A stretch of 64,000 nt of DNA, from IMG/VR virus record IMGVR_UViG_3300020391_000004, positions 1-64,000 of that record; one strand, written 5' to 3'. The DNA comes from a virus. Below the pieces are notes generated by a model that was not told where the DNA came from, ran no database searches, and saw only the letters and a list, made by a program, of their open reading frames with translations. Below are positions 43,047-51,592 of the stretch, piece by piece. The position numbers and the translations under genes are program-made. The first letter of the stretch is position 1; the number at the start of each line of letters is the position of its first letter.

Positions 43047-43720
43047 CCGTAATAGAGAGCAACTCTGTCAAACCAAATATCGCTATAATAATTAAATGCT
43101 TTATCTTCTAGTATCCATTCCTGATACTGATAGTCTTTACTACACATTAATATTACACCTTTGCTAATATTAGTGTCAAACATATTATTATGTGCATGAG
43201 CATATGCACAGAGTTGTAAAAAATAATCTTCAACCCATTCTGTTTTCTTAGGTTTATTCGTTTGTTTAAAATCCATTATACTAGGAATGCCTTTATGTAA
43301 ACCAACTAAGTCTGTTGTGCCTGCATAAAGTCCGCTATGATATAAAGGTACTTCAGTACCCCACAGTTCGTCAGCATGTGAAAGTCCATGTTCTAGTATA
43401 ATACTTGCCATTCTATGACTTTGCTGACTATATGGATTACTACCAGGCTCCCCAATTACTCCAGTTTCTACGTAGTCTTCTAACCATTTATGCATACGTG
43501 TACCTCTGCCGGCGGCTTCAGTAACAATCTGTTGTGCTTTTACTTGACCTACACGTTTCTTCCAATTTCTTAGTGCTTGACGTTTCTCTTCCGATTTTGT
43601 TTTGTCTAGTATAGTAGTCACACTAGGAACCGCTGAACCATCTGGAGTAAGATAATGTCTCTTTCCATCAACCGTTTTTCTTTTGATAGGAGAATAATTA
43701 TATTTGTTTGTAATCATCAT
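43043..43720 (-). CDS. Cas4/MGME1-like PD-(D/E)XK exonuclease
   Basis: 225 residues. The nuclease core is seen in GTTDLVGLHKGIPSIMDFKQTNK (D...D-x-K) and the helical LQLCAYAHA follows; RGTRMHKWLEDYV lies earlier. This is the RecB-like family that T4-like marine phages use, probably for recombination or DNA processing. A perfect sigma70 promoter ends 2 nt before the first ATG, so the mRNA must be leaderless or start at the second ATG. Confidence 0.8.
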   Translation of the reverse strand: MMITNKYNYSPIKRKTVDGKRHYLTPDGSAVPSVTTILDKTKSEEKRQALRNWKKRVGQVKAQQIVTEAAGRGTRMHKWLEDYVETGVIGEPGSNPYSQQSHRMASIILEHGLSHADELWGTEVPLYHSGLYAGTTDLVGLHKGIPSIMDFKQTNKPKKTEWVEDYFLQLCAYAHAHNNMFDTNISKGVILMCSKDYQYQEWILEDKAFNYYSDIWFDRVALYYG

Positions 43721-43722
43721 TT

Positions 43723-43751
43723 ATTATAACATTTTATATTTCTGTTGTCAA
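43723..43751 (-). promoter_or_regulatory. Consensus sigma70 promoter (TTGACA-17-TATAAT)
   Basis: TTGACA (43751-43746), a 17-nt spacer and TATAAT (43728-43723), with ATGATG beginning 2 nt after. It is perfect in both hexamers. Confidence 0.8.
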
Positions 43752-44786
43752 AGGATCAATTAATGCTCGTGCATTCCTAGTAAGCCACAGTTTGTCTCTC
43801 ATACGGTTTTGATTATAGTCCAAAACCTCTTTTAGTTCTTGCCTTACTATAATAGGATCTAGTTTTTGTAATTGCATAAAACTCTCAAATGCACTTTTTG
43901 TTCTTTGAGTTGTATCATCAATGTTATCGTAACTTTCATCTATCACAGGATGAAATGTTTTAAATCCTATGTGTTTTAACATCTTTAAGTAATGTTTCCC
44001 ACTTAAAACAATAAATGGTTTATTACATAACATAGGTTTTCCTACTTTTTCGGTTGGGAAAAATATACGATCAGTACTTAATGTTTCTGCAACTAGACTG
44101 ATCCATGTAGCGTCCTCTATGTGCTTACTAATATAGTGACTTGTAAATGTAGGAACTCCATCCAAATCATTTATAGCAGTGTTTGTATATTCAGTATGTG
44201 TAATATTTGTAAAAAAATTATCTATTTTAGAATCACCTTCGTCTATAAAAGGACTTTTATAAACCTTAAATAAATTTACAAGATTATTATCTAGTTGATT
44301 ATTATCCTTTAACAAGTCAAAAAAACAGCTTCGCATCGGCTTTCCGTTACCTAATAACACATTAGCAAAGTAAGGTCTTGTTGTATTGTGTTCTAGCACT
44401 ACGTCTTTATTACTCATACTAGTGTTAACTAAATGCCAACTACTAAAGGCATACTTACAGGGCCAGTTATGATCTTTATATGTGATACTGCTTGTGATTA
44501 AATAATCTTTTTCCGTACAGGGTGGTGTACCTGTTGCTTCCCATATAAATTGTTCTCCGGGTATAACATATTCAAGATCTTCAAATACAATAGTTCGATT
44601 TGATTTTTCTCTTTTCTGCCATTTGTTATGATCAAAACTTCGAAGTTTACTAAATGCTACTTGTTTGGGATTAAAATATGGATGCGGTATATCATTATCG
44701 TAAATTGAATTAAGCACTCCATATGGATCCTCGTTCATAAACGCATATTTCATTCTACGATTAAATTCAGAAGTCTGCAAATCCAC
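43734..44786 (-). CDS. Glycosyltransferase, GT10-like
   Basis: 350 residues. FFPTEKVGKPMLCNKPFIVLS and LKHIGFKTFHPVIDESYDN form the same donor-site block as the paralogue at 4361. The N-terminal half is divergent and Rossmann-like. It overlaps the 2OG gene start by 20 nt. Its expected role is glycosylation of a surface polymer. Confidence 0.65.
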   Translation of the reverse strand: MDLQTSEFNRRMKYAFMNEDPYGVLNSIYDNDIPHPYFNPKQVAFSKLRSFDHNKWQKREKSNRTIVFEDLEYVIPGEQFIWEATGTPPCTEKDYLITSSITYKDHNWPCKYAFSSWHLVNTSMSNKDVVLEHNTTRPYFANVLLGNGKPMRSCFFDLLKDNNQLDNNLVNLFKVYKSPFIDEGDSKIDNFFTNITHTEYTNTAINDLDGVPTFTSHYISKHIEDATWISLVAETLSTDRIFFPTEKVGKPMLCNKPFIVLSGKHYLKMLKHIGFKTFHPVIDESYDNIDDTTQRTKSAFESFMQLQKLDPIIVRQELKEVLDYNQNRMRDKLWLTRNARALIDPLTTEI

Positions 44787-45303
44787 TCACCTGTAGTGTA
44801 TACTTGTCTTTCATTCCTGCATTAGCACTTAAATGTAAATGATTACTATCCCATATCCAGCCTTCGCCAGCAGTCCAATGAGTGCTATTGTGCCATACGT
44901 TATCTTTTTCATACTGTAAGTATTCGCCAACATGCCAATCTTCTAAGTACATGTTTGCTCTTACTTTAAGTCTAGTATCATTAGGGTGTGCTTTCTTAAT
45001 TTGAAAGAATGTATCTCTGTGTACAGGGATCATATTTCCAGGTGGTTGTAATATACTACTTACTGTAACAACTTGTATACCTAGTTGCGAACCTAGTTTA
45101 TCAAAGTCTACTTGTTCCCTAGTCCACCATAGTTGGCGTATAAGTGTATTACCCATGTCGTAGCTATCCGGGAAGCCTCCGAACTTTTCATGTATATCTT
45201 TTAGTTCGTGTACTTGGTGACTAATACAACTTCCGCTATGCACAGAATAGTCTGCATCCACAAACTGTTTTAAATTATAATCTAATTTTGCTTTTTTTAA
45301 CAT
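44767..45303 (-). CDS. 2-oxoglutarate/Fe(II) oxygenase (Asp/Asn hydroxylase-like)
   Basis: 178 residues. PVHRDTFFQI contains an HxD, and a distal His is in SNHLHLSANAGM. The overall jelly-roll style with QPPGNMIPVHRD resembles aspartyl/asparaginyl beta-hydroxylases. The substrate is unknown. It is coupled to the glycosyltransferase and may modify the same molecule. Confidence 0.6.
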   Translation of the reverse strand: MLKKAKLDYNLKQFVDADYSVHSGSCISHQVHELKDIHEKFGGFPDSYDMGNTLIRQLWWTREQVDFDKLGSQLGIQVVTVSSILQPPGNMIPVHRDTFFQIKKAHPNDTRLKVRANMYLEDWHVGEYLQYEKDNVWHNSTHWTAGEGWIWDSNHLHLSANAGMKDKYTLQVSGFADF

Positions 45304-45308
45304 TTTTT

Positions 45309-46145
45309 TTACTCTATATATTGCATTAAATATTCAGCCCAAGCAACATGTCCATTTTCTAATGGATGTCTTGTTCCTTGGTCACTTTGCATAGGATTAT
45401 TTCTCATCCATATTTCTGCTAACTGTGAAGAAGCCATTTGTTCCATCATTGTATACTTTAATTTATTATACACACCTTTATTCTTTAATGTTGCAATTAT
45501 AGGAGTGTATGACATATCAGTTAGGACTCTTAAATCTTTTGGATATTTATTTTCTTGTGGTAGAATTTCCTCTAGTAAATCCATCCACGTCTTATCAACA
45601 TGGTCTTTCTGTATATTTTCATTATATGTATATGTAAAGTTACGGCTTACCACAAACTTAACAATAGGATATACGTCGATCAGTTCACTTTTAAAGGATT
45701 CAAACATTTTGTTCTCATAGTCTTTTAAAAAATTATCAACATCTATGTAATGATCAAATTTATTAGGCACCCAAATATTATCTTTAATCATTTCTCTACC
45801 GATTTCTGTCATACATATAATTACATATATTTTACTATATTTGTCTATTAGATATGGCATTGCATAAATTAGATTATCTTGTATGCTTATATTTGATCCT
45901 GCAGGTTTCGATATATTTAAAAAATCACTATTTAATTTGTTAGCAATAATAGAACCATATACATGATTCATTCTATAATCTCTGTCTTCACCTAATGAAG
46001 GACCCAAACTATCACCCCATGTCCAACTATCTCCTGCAGTGACTACAATAGATTCCTTGCCTTTACTAATTTCATCAAACCATCTTTTACGTGGATTAGG
46101 TTCTAAAGAAATTGGAAGAATGTCCATTAGTTGGTTATCTTCCAT
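45309..46145 (-). CDS. SGNH/GDSL hydrolase-like protein
   Basis: 278 residues. The catalytic Ser block VTAGDSWTWGDSLG is present, with a C-terminal RHPLENGHVAWAEYL supplying the block V His. GSNISIQD in between fits the Gly/Asn blocks. It probably removes acyl groups from a carbohydrate or lipid. It sits beside a glycosyltransferase and a 2OG enzyme, suggesting a common target. Confidence 0.7.
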   Translation of the reverse strand: MEDNQLMDILPISLEPNPRKRWFDEISKGKESIVVTAGDSWTWGDSLGPSLGEDRDYRMNHVYGSIIANKLNSDFLNISKPAGSNISIQDNLIYAMPYLIDKYSKIYVIICMTEIGREMIKDNIWVPNKFDHYIDVDNFLKDYENKMFESFKSELIDVYPIVKFVVSRNFTYTYNENIQKDHVDKTWMDLLEEILPQENKYPKDLRVLTDMSYTPIIATLKNKGVYNKLKYTMMEQMASSQLAEIWMRNNPMQSDQGTRHPLENGHVAWAEYLMQYIE

Positions 46146-46153
46146 AATTTATG

Positions 46154-46513
46154 CTACCAATTAATTTCCCAATAGAAATATGTTCCAGATGTACTTTTTC
46201 TTGCAATAGTATATCCTTTGTTTTGAAAATGTGCTATAACCTCATTCATCTGCTCTGTTTTCACAGTGTCTGTGATTGTTCCTTGATATGCCTTGTAATA
46301 ATTTTGACCGTCTGTATCATTGTCAGTCATTGGTGAACCTGTGATAGTTGCACCTTGTATTGTTACTGTGCTTGTATTTGAGATTGACGTAGTAAATGCT
46401 CCAGCAGTAATTGCATTTAATACAGCTACTTCCATTATAGCAATCTGTTGTACAAGTGTATTGTTACCTTGTGCCCTTTCTCTGGCTTGAGAGCCTGTTG
46501 GAAACACTGCCAT
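46154..46513 (-). CDS. Small structural protein
   Basis: 119 residues. MAVFPTGSQARERAQGNN then a Thr/Ser/Gly-rich middle (TTSISNTSTVTIQGATITGS) and a C-terminal YTIARKSTSGTYFYWEINW. The composition is typical of phage virion proteins. Its ATG overlaps the stop of the 46513 gene by one base. No fold recognised. Confidence 0.5.
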   Translation of the reverse strand: MAVFPTGSQARERAQGNNTLVQQIAIMEVAVLNAITAGAFTTSISNTSTVTIQGATITGSPMTDNDTDGQNYYKAYQGTITDTVKTEQMNEVIAHFQNKGYTIARKSTSGTYFYWEINW

Positions 46514-48024
46514 TACTTTTTGCCTTTTAAGAAGTTTCTAAATTTAGATTGCATTGATTCCGTCTTAACATCTTTAGGCTTAGGACCCTTACCAGATATC
46601 ATTCTTCCAAAGTCTATATTTTTTGTTTTAGTTTCAGTTTTTTTCTTTTTACCTGTTGGCTTATAACCACTTGCGAATGCTGCCTTGCGTTGTGCATCAC
46701 TTGCAAATCCTTCGTCTGTGTTTGCAGCTCTTGTACGATCTCTTTGTTCTTCATCTGGGCCGTCTGAGTCTGCTGGGTTTCGGCGATTAGCATCTTTTTC
46801 TGCCTGGTAGTAATACTTGGTACTAATTTTATCTCTTAACTTTTGTGCTTCTGGACCAATACTTCCTTCATTAGAATGCATTGCATTTATACCATTTATA
46901 ATCATTAATTCTGGACCTGTACCATACAATTGTGTCACCATCTTAGCAACTTTGCCATGCTGATTTTCATCTTCAAGTTCTTTTACTTTAGCAAAAAACT
47001 TTTTTATATCATATCCAAATTCACTTGTTGGTATTGCTTCTGAGATTCCTTCATATACAGGAACAATTTTTTGTGCTCTAGAAGCTACTGCATATAAACC
47101 TTGAATATGCTTATACATTGTTGCTAATTGGTCTGTTAAGTCACCGTTGTCCATGTCGCTTATTTCATTAATTTTTTCATTGAGGGTGGCAATATCTCTT
47201 ATAAACATACGTAACTGATTTTGCATCTGTCTTGCTTTTACTTTTTCGTAATCAGCAGGTTCTTGTTCATTTATATCAGCAGTCACTTTTTTCTTTTTAT
47301 TGTATTTGTCTTTTATTTTGCCAATCTCTTCAGCACTTGCACCACTACCAGCTGCACTTTGTATCTTGGTCATGCCTTCTTTACCATATTTTCTTACACC
47401 ACCTTTGTATAAGACACCACTTTCACCTACTGCTTTATCTTCCATCTTTACTTGGCCCATTGCAAAGTTTTGAACTTTCATCATACCTGCTTTTGTTTGC
47501 AACATGCGTTCTAGTTTGGCTTTGTTTGCATCATTTACTGCATCATAAACTTTTGTAATAGCACTAGCAGTAAACAAATCTACTTTCATAGTTCCATCTT
47601 GAAACTTTACTGGCATATTTTGTTTGTTTGTTACAATTTTTTTAAGTGTATCTATTGCGCCTTCGTTGATTTCTATATGTTCTCTTGTTCTCACTGCACT
47701 TCTCGCCATTTGTGTTATACGTTCATCCGGAGATGGTTGGTTACTTGGTTTTGTGTTATCTACTGCTTTGTTATCACCATCTGCACTCATAAACGTTACA
47801 GTATCTTTATCAAATTTTGCAATAACATTTGCTAGTTGTGGATTTGTATCATAAACTGTTTTAAATCCTTCATAGTCCATAACTACGCCTGCGTTCTTTA
47901 GCATTTGTAAAAAGCCGTTCATGCTAAGTTGGCCTTGCTGGTTTCTAGAACCTGCTTTGGTCTGAGCCAGCATGGCTGCACTCATTATGGCATCAACTGC
48001 ACTATCTACTTCAAAGAATCGCAT
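46513..48024 (-). CDS. Probable head-internal protein with capsid-targeting-like N-terminus
   Basis: 503 residues. The start MRFFEV fits the shared signature. A site INE-GA (residues 119-123) matches the T4 prohead protease consensus [LI]-x-E|[AG]. The bulk is helical and Lys/Asp/Glu/Asn-rich (KAKLERMLQTKAGMMKVQ), with a basic C-terminus (KKKKTETKTKN) that could contact DNA. It may be an internal head protein processed during maturation; no homologue is named. Confidence 0.5.
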   Translation of the reverse strand: MRFFEVDSAVDAIMSAAMLAQTKAGSRNQQGQLSMNGFLQMLKNAGVVMDYEGFKTVYDTNPQLANVIAKFDKDTVTFMSADGDNKAVDNTKPSNQPSPDERITQMARSAVRTREHIEINEGAIDTLKKIVTNKQNMPVKFQDGTMKVDLFTASAITKVYDAVNDANKAKLERMLQTKAGMMKVQNFAMGQVKMEDKAVGESGVLYKGGVRKYGKEGMTKIQSAAGSGASAEEIGKIKDKYNKKKKVTADINEQEPADYEKVKARQMQNQLRMFIRDIATLNEKINEISDMDNGDLTDQLATMYKHIQGLYAVASRAQKIVPVYEGISEAIPTSEFGYDIKKFFAKVKELEDENQHGKVAKMVTQLYGTGPELMIINGINAMHSNEGSIGPEAQKLRDKISTKYYYQAEKDANRRNPADSDGPDEEQRDRTRAANTDEGFASDAQRKAAFASGYKPTGKKKKTETKTKNIDFGRMISGKGPKPKDVKTESMQSKFRNFLKGKK

Positions 48025-48722
48025 TAATTACTTAATCCCATTACTCCACTACGACCTAGCATTCCTTTTAATTCATCTAATTCAGCATCGCCTTCTTGTG
48101 CTACTTTTTCTGTAGCGCCTGCAGACTCACCTATATCATACATAAACAATTTGTCATATACTTCTGGATGATCTTGTTTAATTGCGGCTTTCATATCACG
48201 CATAAGTTCTTCTCTTGGCACTGTATCACCGACACCAAATTCTGCAGTCGATACAATGTCATTACCATCAGCATCACCTTGTTTCATAAGTCTTTCAATT
48301 GCTTCAATCTTATCTTCTAGATCATCAATATTTACATAACTTACAATATCATCATCCATATCATAAATCTTCATTTGTATTGCATTTGGATCTGTCATAC
48401 CTTGTTGTTTTAAACCTTTTTCAAGGTTATTATATCTGTCATGCCATTCATCAGCATCCTTTTCATATTCGGCTAAAAGTTTTTCAATTGCTGGCTTAAC
48501 ATCATCTAATTTGACATTGTCTCTATCTAATCTTCCGGCTCGTGTTGCTTCATCTTCTTCACGACCACTATTAGTAACTTCTTCTGGGGAGGCTTCTTCT
48601 ACTTCTTGTTCTTCAACAGGTAGTTCCAATTCAGTAATCTCATCTGAGTCAACAACTTCGGTCTTGTTAGTTATTTCGTCTATCCTATCTTGTAATTTTC
48701 TTAGATCTAATGGTGTATACAT
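48024..48722 (-). CDS. Acidic helical hypothetical protein
   Basis: 232 residues, very acidic, helical throughout (ELELPVEEQEVEEASPEEV, then ...KYDKLFMYDIGES). No membrane segment. It is probably a scaffold- or core-like partner of its neighbours. It is bounded by the 46513 and 48725 genes with one-base and short gaps. Confidence 0.45.
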   Translation of the reverse strand: MYTPLDLRKLQDRIDEITNKTEVVDSDEITELELPVEEQEVEEASPEEVTNSGREEDEATRAGRLDRDNVKLDDVKPAIEKLLAEYEKDADEWHDRYNNLEKGLKQQGMTDPNAIQMKIYDMDDDIVSYVNIDDLEDKIEAIERLMKQGDADGNDIVSTAEFGVGDTVPREELMRDMKAAIKQDHPEVYDKLFMYDIGESAGATEKVAQEGDAELDELKGMLGRSGVMGLSN

Positions 48723-48724
48723 TA

Positions 48725-49561
48725 TTAGTCCCTCTTTTCTCTGCCGACTTCAGCTTCTGGTCCGCCCATTGCCGCATCTGCCGCAGCAAAGTCATCGTCA
48801 GCATCTTGGTCTACTGTTGGTTCCATATCTGGTTCGTCAGCTATAATAGGATCATCGCCCATTGGTTCTGCAGGTTGATCACCTACTAACACTCTAGTTG
48901 CAGTTTCTGCAGTCGCTCTATCAGCTTTCATAACTGCTAGTGTGCTTTCTAATGCTTGTGTCATCTGTTGTGTAAAATTATCTGCTACGTCACTACCCAT
49001 TTCGTCACGTACTTTATCTGCTACAGGTGCTAAGTCTTCGTTAGCCATTTCACTAAGGTCTTTAATCATTTGGTCGTACTTGTCAACCATGCTTTTAGCA
49101 GCCATTACTAATTCACTAGTTTCAACTGCACCTTCGTTTACTTGTATATCTTCTGACTCACCAAATCTTTTCTTTGCACGTTCTTCATCATCCTTACCTT
49201 TATCAGTAATAGGATAAGTTTTTCCGTTAAAACTAAAACTATTTTTACCATCTGCTATTGCTTTTTCTCTAGCAGTATTGAATGCATTCTCTTCTACTTC
49301 CTCTTCGTCAACCATACGTTCGTTAATATGTTTTGATAGTGCTTCTAGTGCTAGTTTAATTTCGTAATATTTTGTACGCTTTTGTGCTTCACTACCAAGT
49401 TGACTTTCATATAAAATCATCTGTGATTGTAAATTACTATGTAATTTTTTTGCTTTAGTTTCTGAAATATTTTCTAAGTCTAATGAATATCCAAACACAC
49501 GCTTTGCTATTTTGTTTACTTTTTGTGCATTAGGCGCTGGAACAAGTTCGTCTAGGTTCAT
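48725..49561 (-). CDS. Scaffold-like acidic protein with capsid-targeting-like N-terminus
   Basis: 278 residues. The start MNLDEL fits the signature. VNE-GA (141-145) is like the INE-GA site of its neighbour and could be a prohead protease cut. The middle is coiled coil and the C-terminus is Asp/Ala/Gly-rich (DQDADDDFAAADAAMGG). The composition and the cleavage site suggest a prohead core or internal protein. A late promoter is 29 nt upstream. Confidence 0.5.
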   Translation of the reverse strand: MNLDELVPAPNAQKVNKIAKRVFGYSLDLENISETKAKKLHSNLQSQMILYESQLGSEAQKRTKYYEIKLALEALSKHINERMVDEEEVEENAFNTAREKAIADGKNSFSFNGKTYPITDKGKDDEERAKKRFGESEDIQVNEGAVETSELVMAAKSMVDKYDQMIKDLSEMANEDLAPVADKVRDEMGSDVADNFTQQMTQALESTLAVMKADRATAETATRVLVGDQPAEPMGDDPIIADEPDMEPTVDQDADDDFAAADAAMGGPEAEVGREKRD

Positions 49562-49590
49562 GGGTCTATCCTTGTAAATTCTATTATAGT

Positions 49591-49598
49591 GTATTTAT
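49591..49598 (-). promoter_or_regulatory. Late promoter-like element
   Basis: ATAAATAC on the minus strand, 29 nt upstream of the start at 49561. Confidence 0.55.
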
Positions 49599-50026
49599 TA
49601 AACTGAAATAGTTTTAAGAAGTTGTGTGAGTTGTGCATCAGCATGATATAGTCTAGGCATATCACTACTAATTCTATTACTCATAGTAATTTGTCTACCG
49701 TTTTTTGCTTTACGCATATGATAATAATACACATCAATGTCTGTTTTCATTTTTAGAAGATGTTGATCTAACTCTTTTATTTTACGTGCTTTACTTCTGT
49801 CTTCACGTAATAAGCAAAGTGCATATCCTACCGCACTTTTACGTCTATAGAATTTACATCCGCTACAGTTCCATTCCCCATGTATATTTTTTATATGGTA
49901 ATTGTTAACTTGTACGGAACCATTATCAAGTTTTCGTATCTTTACTTCAGGTACGAAGTCTAGTACACGACTAATTCTATTGTGGAGTTCCTGTTTGTTT
50001 TGATATTTTGTAGTAGATTTTTTCAT
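49598..50026 (-). CDS. Hypothetical protein with a CxxC
   Basis: 142 residues. NCSGCKFYRRKSAVGYALC contains a zinc-like cysteine pair, in a very basic protein (about 25 Lys/Arg). It may bind DNA or RNA. The helical middle with RKIKELDQHLLKMK is regular. Unrecognised family; AAGGA precedes the ATG. Confidence 0.45.
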   Translation of the reverse strand: MKKSTTKYQNKQELHNRISRVLDFVPEVKIRKLDNGSVQVNNYHIKNIHGEWNCSGCKFYRRKSAVGYALCLLREDRSKARKIKELDQHLLKMKTDIDVYYYHMRKAKNGRQITMSNRISSDMPRLYHADAQLTQLLKTISV

Positions 50027-50201
50027 CAGTCCTTTGCCTAATTAAGATAGATTTATTTGCAAGATTACTTGCAACTTTTTGTTCTCTCTCACTCAATTCT
50101 TTTTTAAGCACTTGACCTTTTTCCTTAATGGCTTCAATCAAGTCTTGCTCTTCTCCTGATACAAAGGTACTAAAACCTTTTGTAAATTCTACATATCTCA
50201 T
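49977..50201 (-). CDS. Small protein with capsid-targeting-like N-terminus
   Basis: 74 residues starting MRYVEFTKGF, which fits the M-x-[LFY]-x-E-x signature. The rest is helical (EEQDLIEAIKEKGQVLKKEL) and charged. It overlaps the 49598 gene by 50 nt and is TGA/ATG-coupled to the 50198 gene. It may be packaged in the head. Confidence 0.45.
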   Translation of the reverse strand: MRYVEFTKGFSTFVSGEEQDLIEAIKEKGQVLKKELSEREQKVASNLANKSILIRQRTDEKIYYKISKQTGTPQ

Positions 50202-50482
50202 CTAATACTACTAACATTTATATCTATCATTTGACCTGTTGCCTGCCTTATTAAGTTTGCTCTTTCTGCAGGAGTCAGTTCATCTGTAATAGTAATCATA
50301 TTGTTAGGGCCTGTTAGGTCTATTTTTTTATCTGCTAATGGCATTGTAAATTGTATACGTTGATCATTTGGATCAGCGAATGTTGCCGTGAAACCTTGTG
50401 TCTTAACAAGTATATACTGTGCTTCATTTATCTGCACAGTTTTTCCTGCTATCATTCCATATTGTGCTTCTAATAATTTCAT
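50198..50482 (-). CDS. Small protein with capsid-targeting-like N-terminus and cleavage-like site
   Basis: 94 residues. MKLLEA matches the signature and INE-A (18-21) the prohead protease-like site. The C-terminal two thirds are beta-rich (YILVKTQGFTATFADPN). A processed head protein is likely. It overlaps the adjacent genes by 4 nt each (ATGA-type). Confidence 0.45.
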   Translation of the reverse strand: MKLLEAQYGMIAGKTVQINEAQYILVKTQGFTATFADPNDQRIQFTMPLADKKIDLTGPNNMITITDELTPAERANLIRQATGQMIDINVSSIR

Positions 50483-50748
50483 CTACTAGACCTATTTAAT
50501 GCCGCTACTCGTTTACTTGCAGGATTGACTCTTTTTGTTTTCTTAGCTTTACGTGCCATTTTTTTACCAAGTTTTAATTTGGTCATTTTTAATTTAATTC
50601 TTTTTTTAATATCTGGTGCGGCAAAACATTGTGCCGGTGAACTGACAATACGACTTTTCCTATTGCCACTTGTGCAACGAAACTTACGGACAACTTTGTT
50701 GCCACGTTTGGCCCAAGCCATACCTTCTGTAATCTCACTTAACAACAT
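50479..50748 (-). CDS. Basic protein with capsid-targeting-like N-terminus
   Basis: 89 residues. MLLSEITEGMAWAK has the signature and ITE-G (6-9) as a potential cleavage site. The remainder is extremely basic (RKFRCTSGNRKSR, KKRIKLKMTKLKLGKK), ideal for DNA binding or condensation after packaging. A TATAAATA promoter ends 4 nt before the ATG with the same TATAAATACAGTATG context as at 26754. Confidence 0.5.
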   Translation of the reverse strand: MLLSEITEGMAWAKRGNKVVRKFRCTSGNRKSRIVSSPAQCFAAPDIKKRIKLKMTKLKLGKKMARKAKKTKRVNPASKRVAALNRSSR

Positions 50749-50752
50749 ACTG

Positions 50753-50760
50753 TATTTATA
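50753..50760 (-). promoter_or_regulatory. Late promoter (TATAAATA), leaderless geometry
   Basis: TATAAATA on the minus strand ends 4 nt before the ATG at 50748. Confidence 0.65.
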
Positions 50761-50771
50761 CTATAGAATTA

Positions 50772-51026
50772 TTAGCTATTTAAAACCATAAACAGTAGAG
50801 CACCACAACTAGCAACTAATGCACTAATTATACCTATACCCCAACCAATCAATTGCTGATTGCGTTCTGTTTTTTGTTTTATAATCATGTCTCGCATTTC
50901 CATTAACATTTTTTCAAATTTATCCATGCGACTGCCCAAGTTCTTCAATTCTCTATGCAACCCATTATACCTTTCAGAACACAAATCTACATGTGCTTCT
51001 AAAGATTCTTTTTCTAAATCGGACAT
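50772..51026 (-). CDS. Coiled-coil, C-terminal TM protein (XhlA-like)
   Basis: 84 residues. A heptad-rich N-terminal half (RELKNLGSRMDKFEKMLMEM) is followed by one C-terminal membrane segment (LIGWGIGIISALVASCGALLFMV). The layout matches haemolysin XhlA-type proteins that assist holins. Sequence identity was not checked. AAGGA with GGTGAT upstream is partly in a hairpin. Confidence 0.5.
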   Translation of the reverse strand: MSDLEKESLEAHVDLCSERYNGLHRELKNLGSRMDKFEKMLMEMRDMIIKQKTERNQQLIGWGIGIISALVASCGALLFMVLNS

Positions 51027-51032
51027 TTTCTA

Positions 51033-51052
51033 ATCACCTTCCTTGGGGTGAT
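51033..51052 (-). promoter_or_regulatory. Hairpin enclosing the SD of the 51026 gene
   Basis: On the minus strand ATCACC, then CCAAGGAA, then GGTGAT. The SD AAGGA is in the loop, 17 nt before the ATG. It may modulate translation. The stem is only 6 bp. Confidence 0.3.
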
Positions 51053-51127
51053 GTCTAGATATTTCTTTAATTTAGTTTGTGCCTGTTTTATTTTTATGTG
51101 TGCCTATTTTTCTAGCATCAGTTTTAT

Positions 51128-51592
51128 TTATGCTACAGTAACGGCTTCAAAAAACTGTATGTTAATATGTTCACTATCTTTTGTATGAAATACACTAGGT
51201 AAAAGATCAATTGTATTATTTAAATTTGGAACAACAGGGATCATATCAAAAACGTCATGCAATCTTTCAAGTTTTTTTCCAAAAACTCCTTGATGTTCGC
51301 TACCAATAGCAAATGTCCAAAAGTTTAGACTAGGCTTTAGCATTTCAAATTCAAATTTATATCTAGTCCCTAGTATCTTATATAGCACACTGCCTTTCAT
51401 AATATCCTTATTTGTAAATGTATCATGCAAAGGCGATTCTAATACAATAGGTTGTGTCAAAATACCTATAGTTTGCAATATTGTGTCCCAATTACGTTGT
51501 TGATTACGTTCAATACTGTCACCTCTTGTAACTCCAGTAGGTGTACAATCTACTAGTGTGATTCCCCATACTGCAGTTGGTACATCAAACAT
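51128..51592 (-). CDS. Hypothetical protein
   Basis: 154 residues from the ATG at 51592 with GAGG upstream; longer in-frame starts exist. The N-terminal MFDVPTAVWGITLVDCTPT has short beta strands, and a compact alpha/beta C-terminus follows. No family recognised. It overlaps the ParB-like gene by 8 nt. Confidence 0.45.
   Translation of the reverse strand: MFDVPTAVWGITLVDCTPTGVTRGDSIERNQQRNWDTILQTIGILTQPIVLESPLHDTFTNKDIMKGSVLYKILGTRYKFEFEMLKPSLNFWTFAIGSEHQGVFGKKLERLHDVFDMIPVVPNLNNTIDLLPSVFHTKDSEHINIQFFEAVTVA

Noticed and set aside
46154-48846. Several plus-strand frames with many Cys/His/Tyr in the 46-49 kb region
   Set aside because: They are antisense shadows of acidic or Lys-rich minus-strand proteins; the composition (many Leu/Phe/Cys) is typical of reverse-strand reading of such genes.
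51027-51127. Short frame with RKIGTHKNKTGTN-like peptide
   Set aside because: No ATG, GTG or TTG start is in frame before the next stop, so it was not called as a gene.
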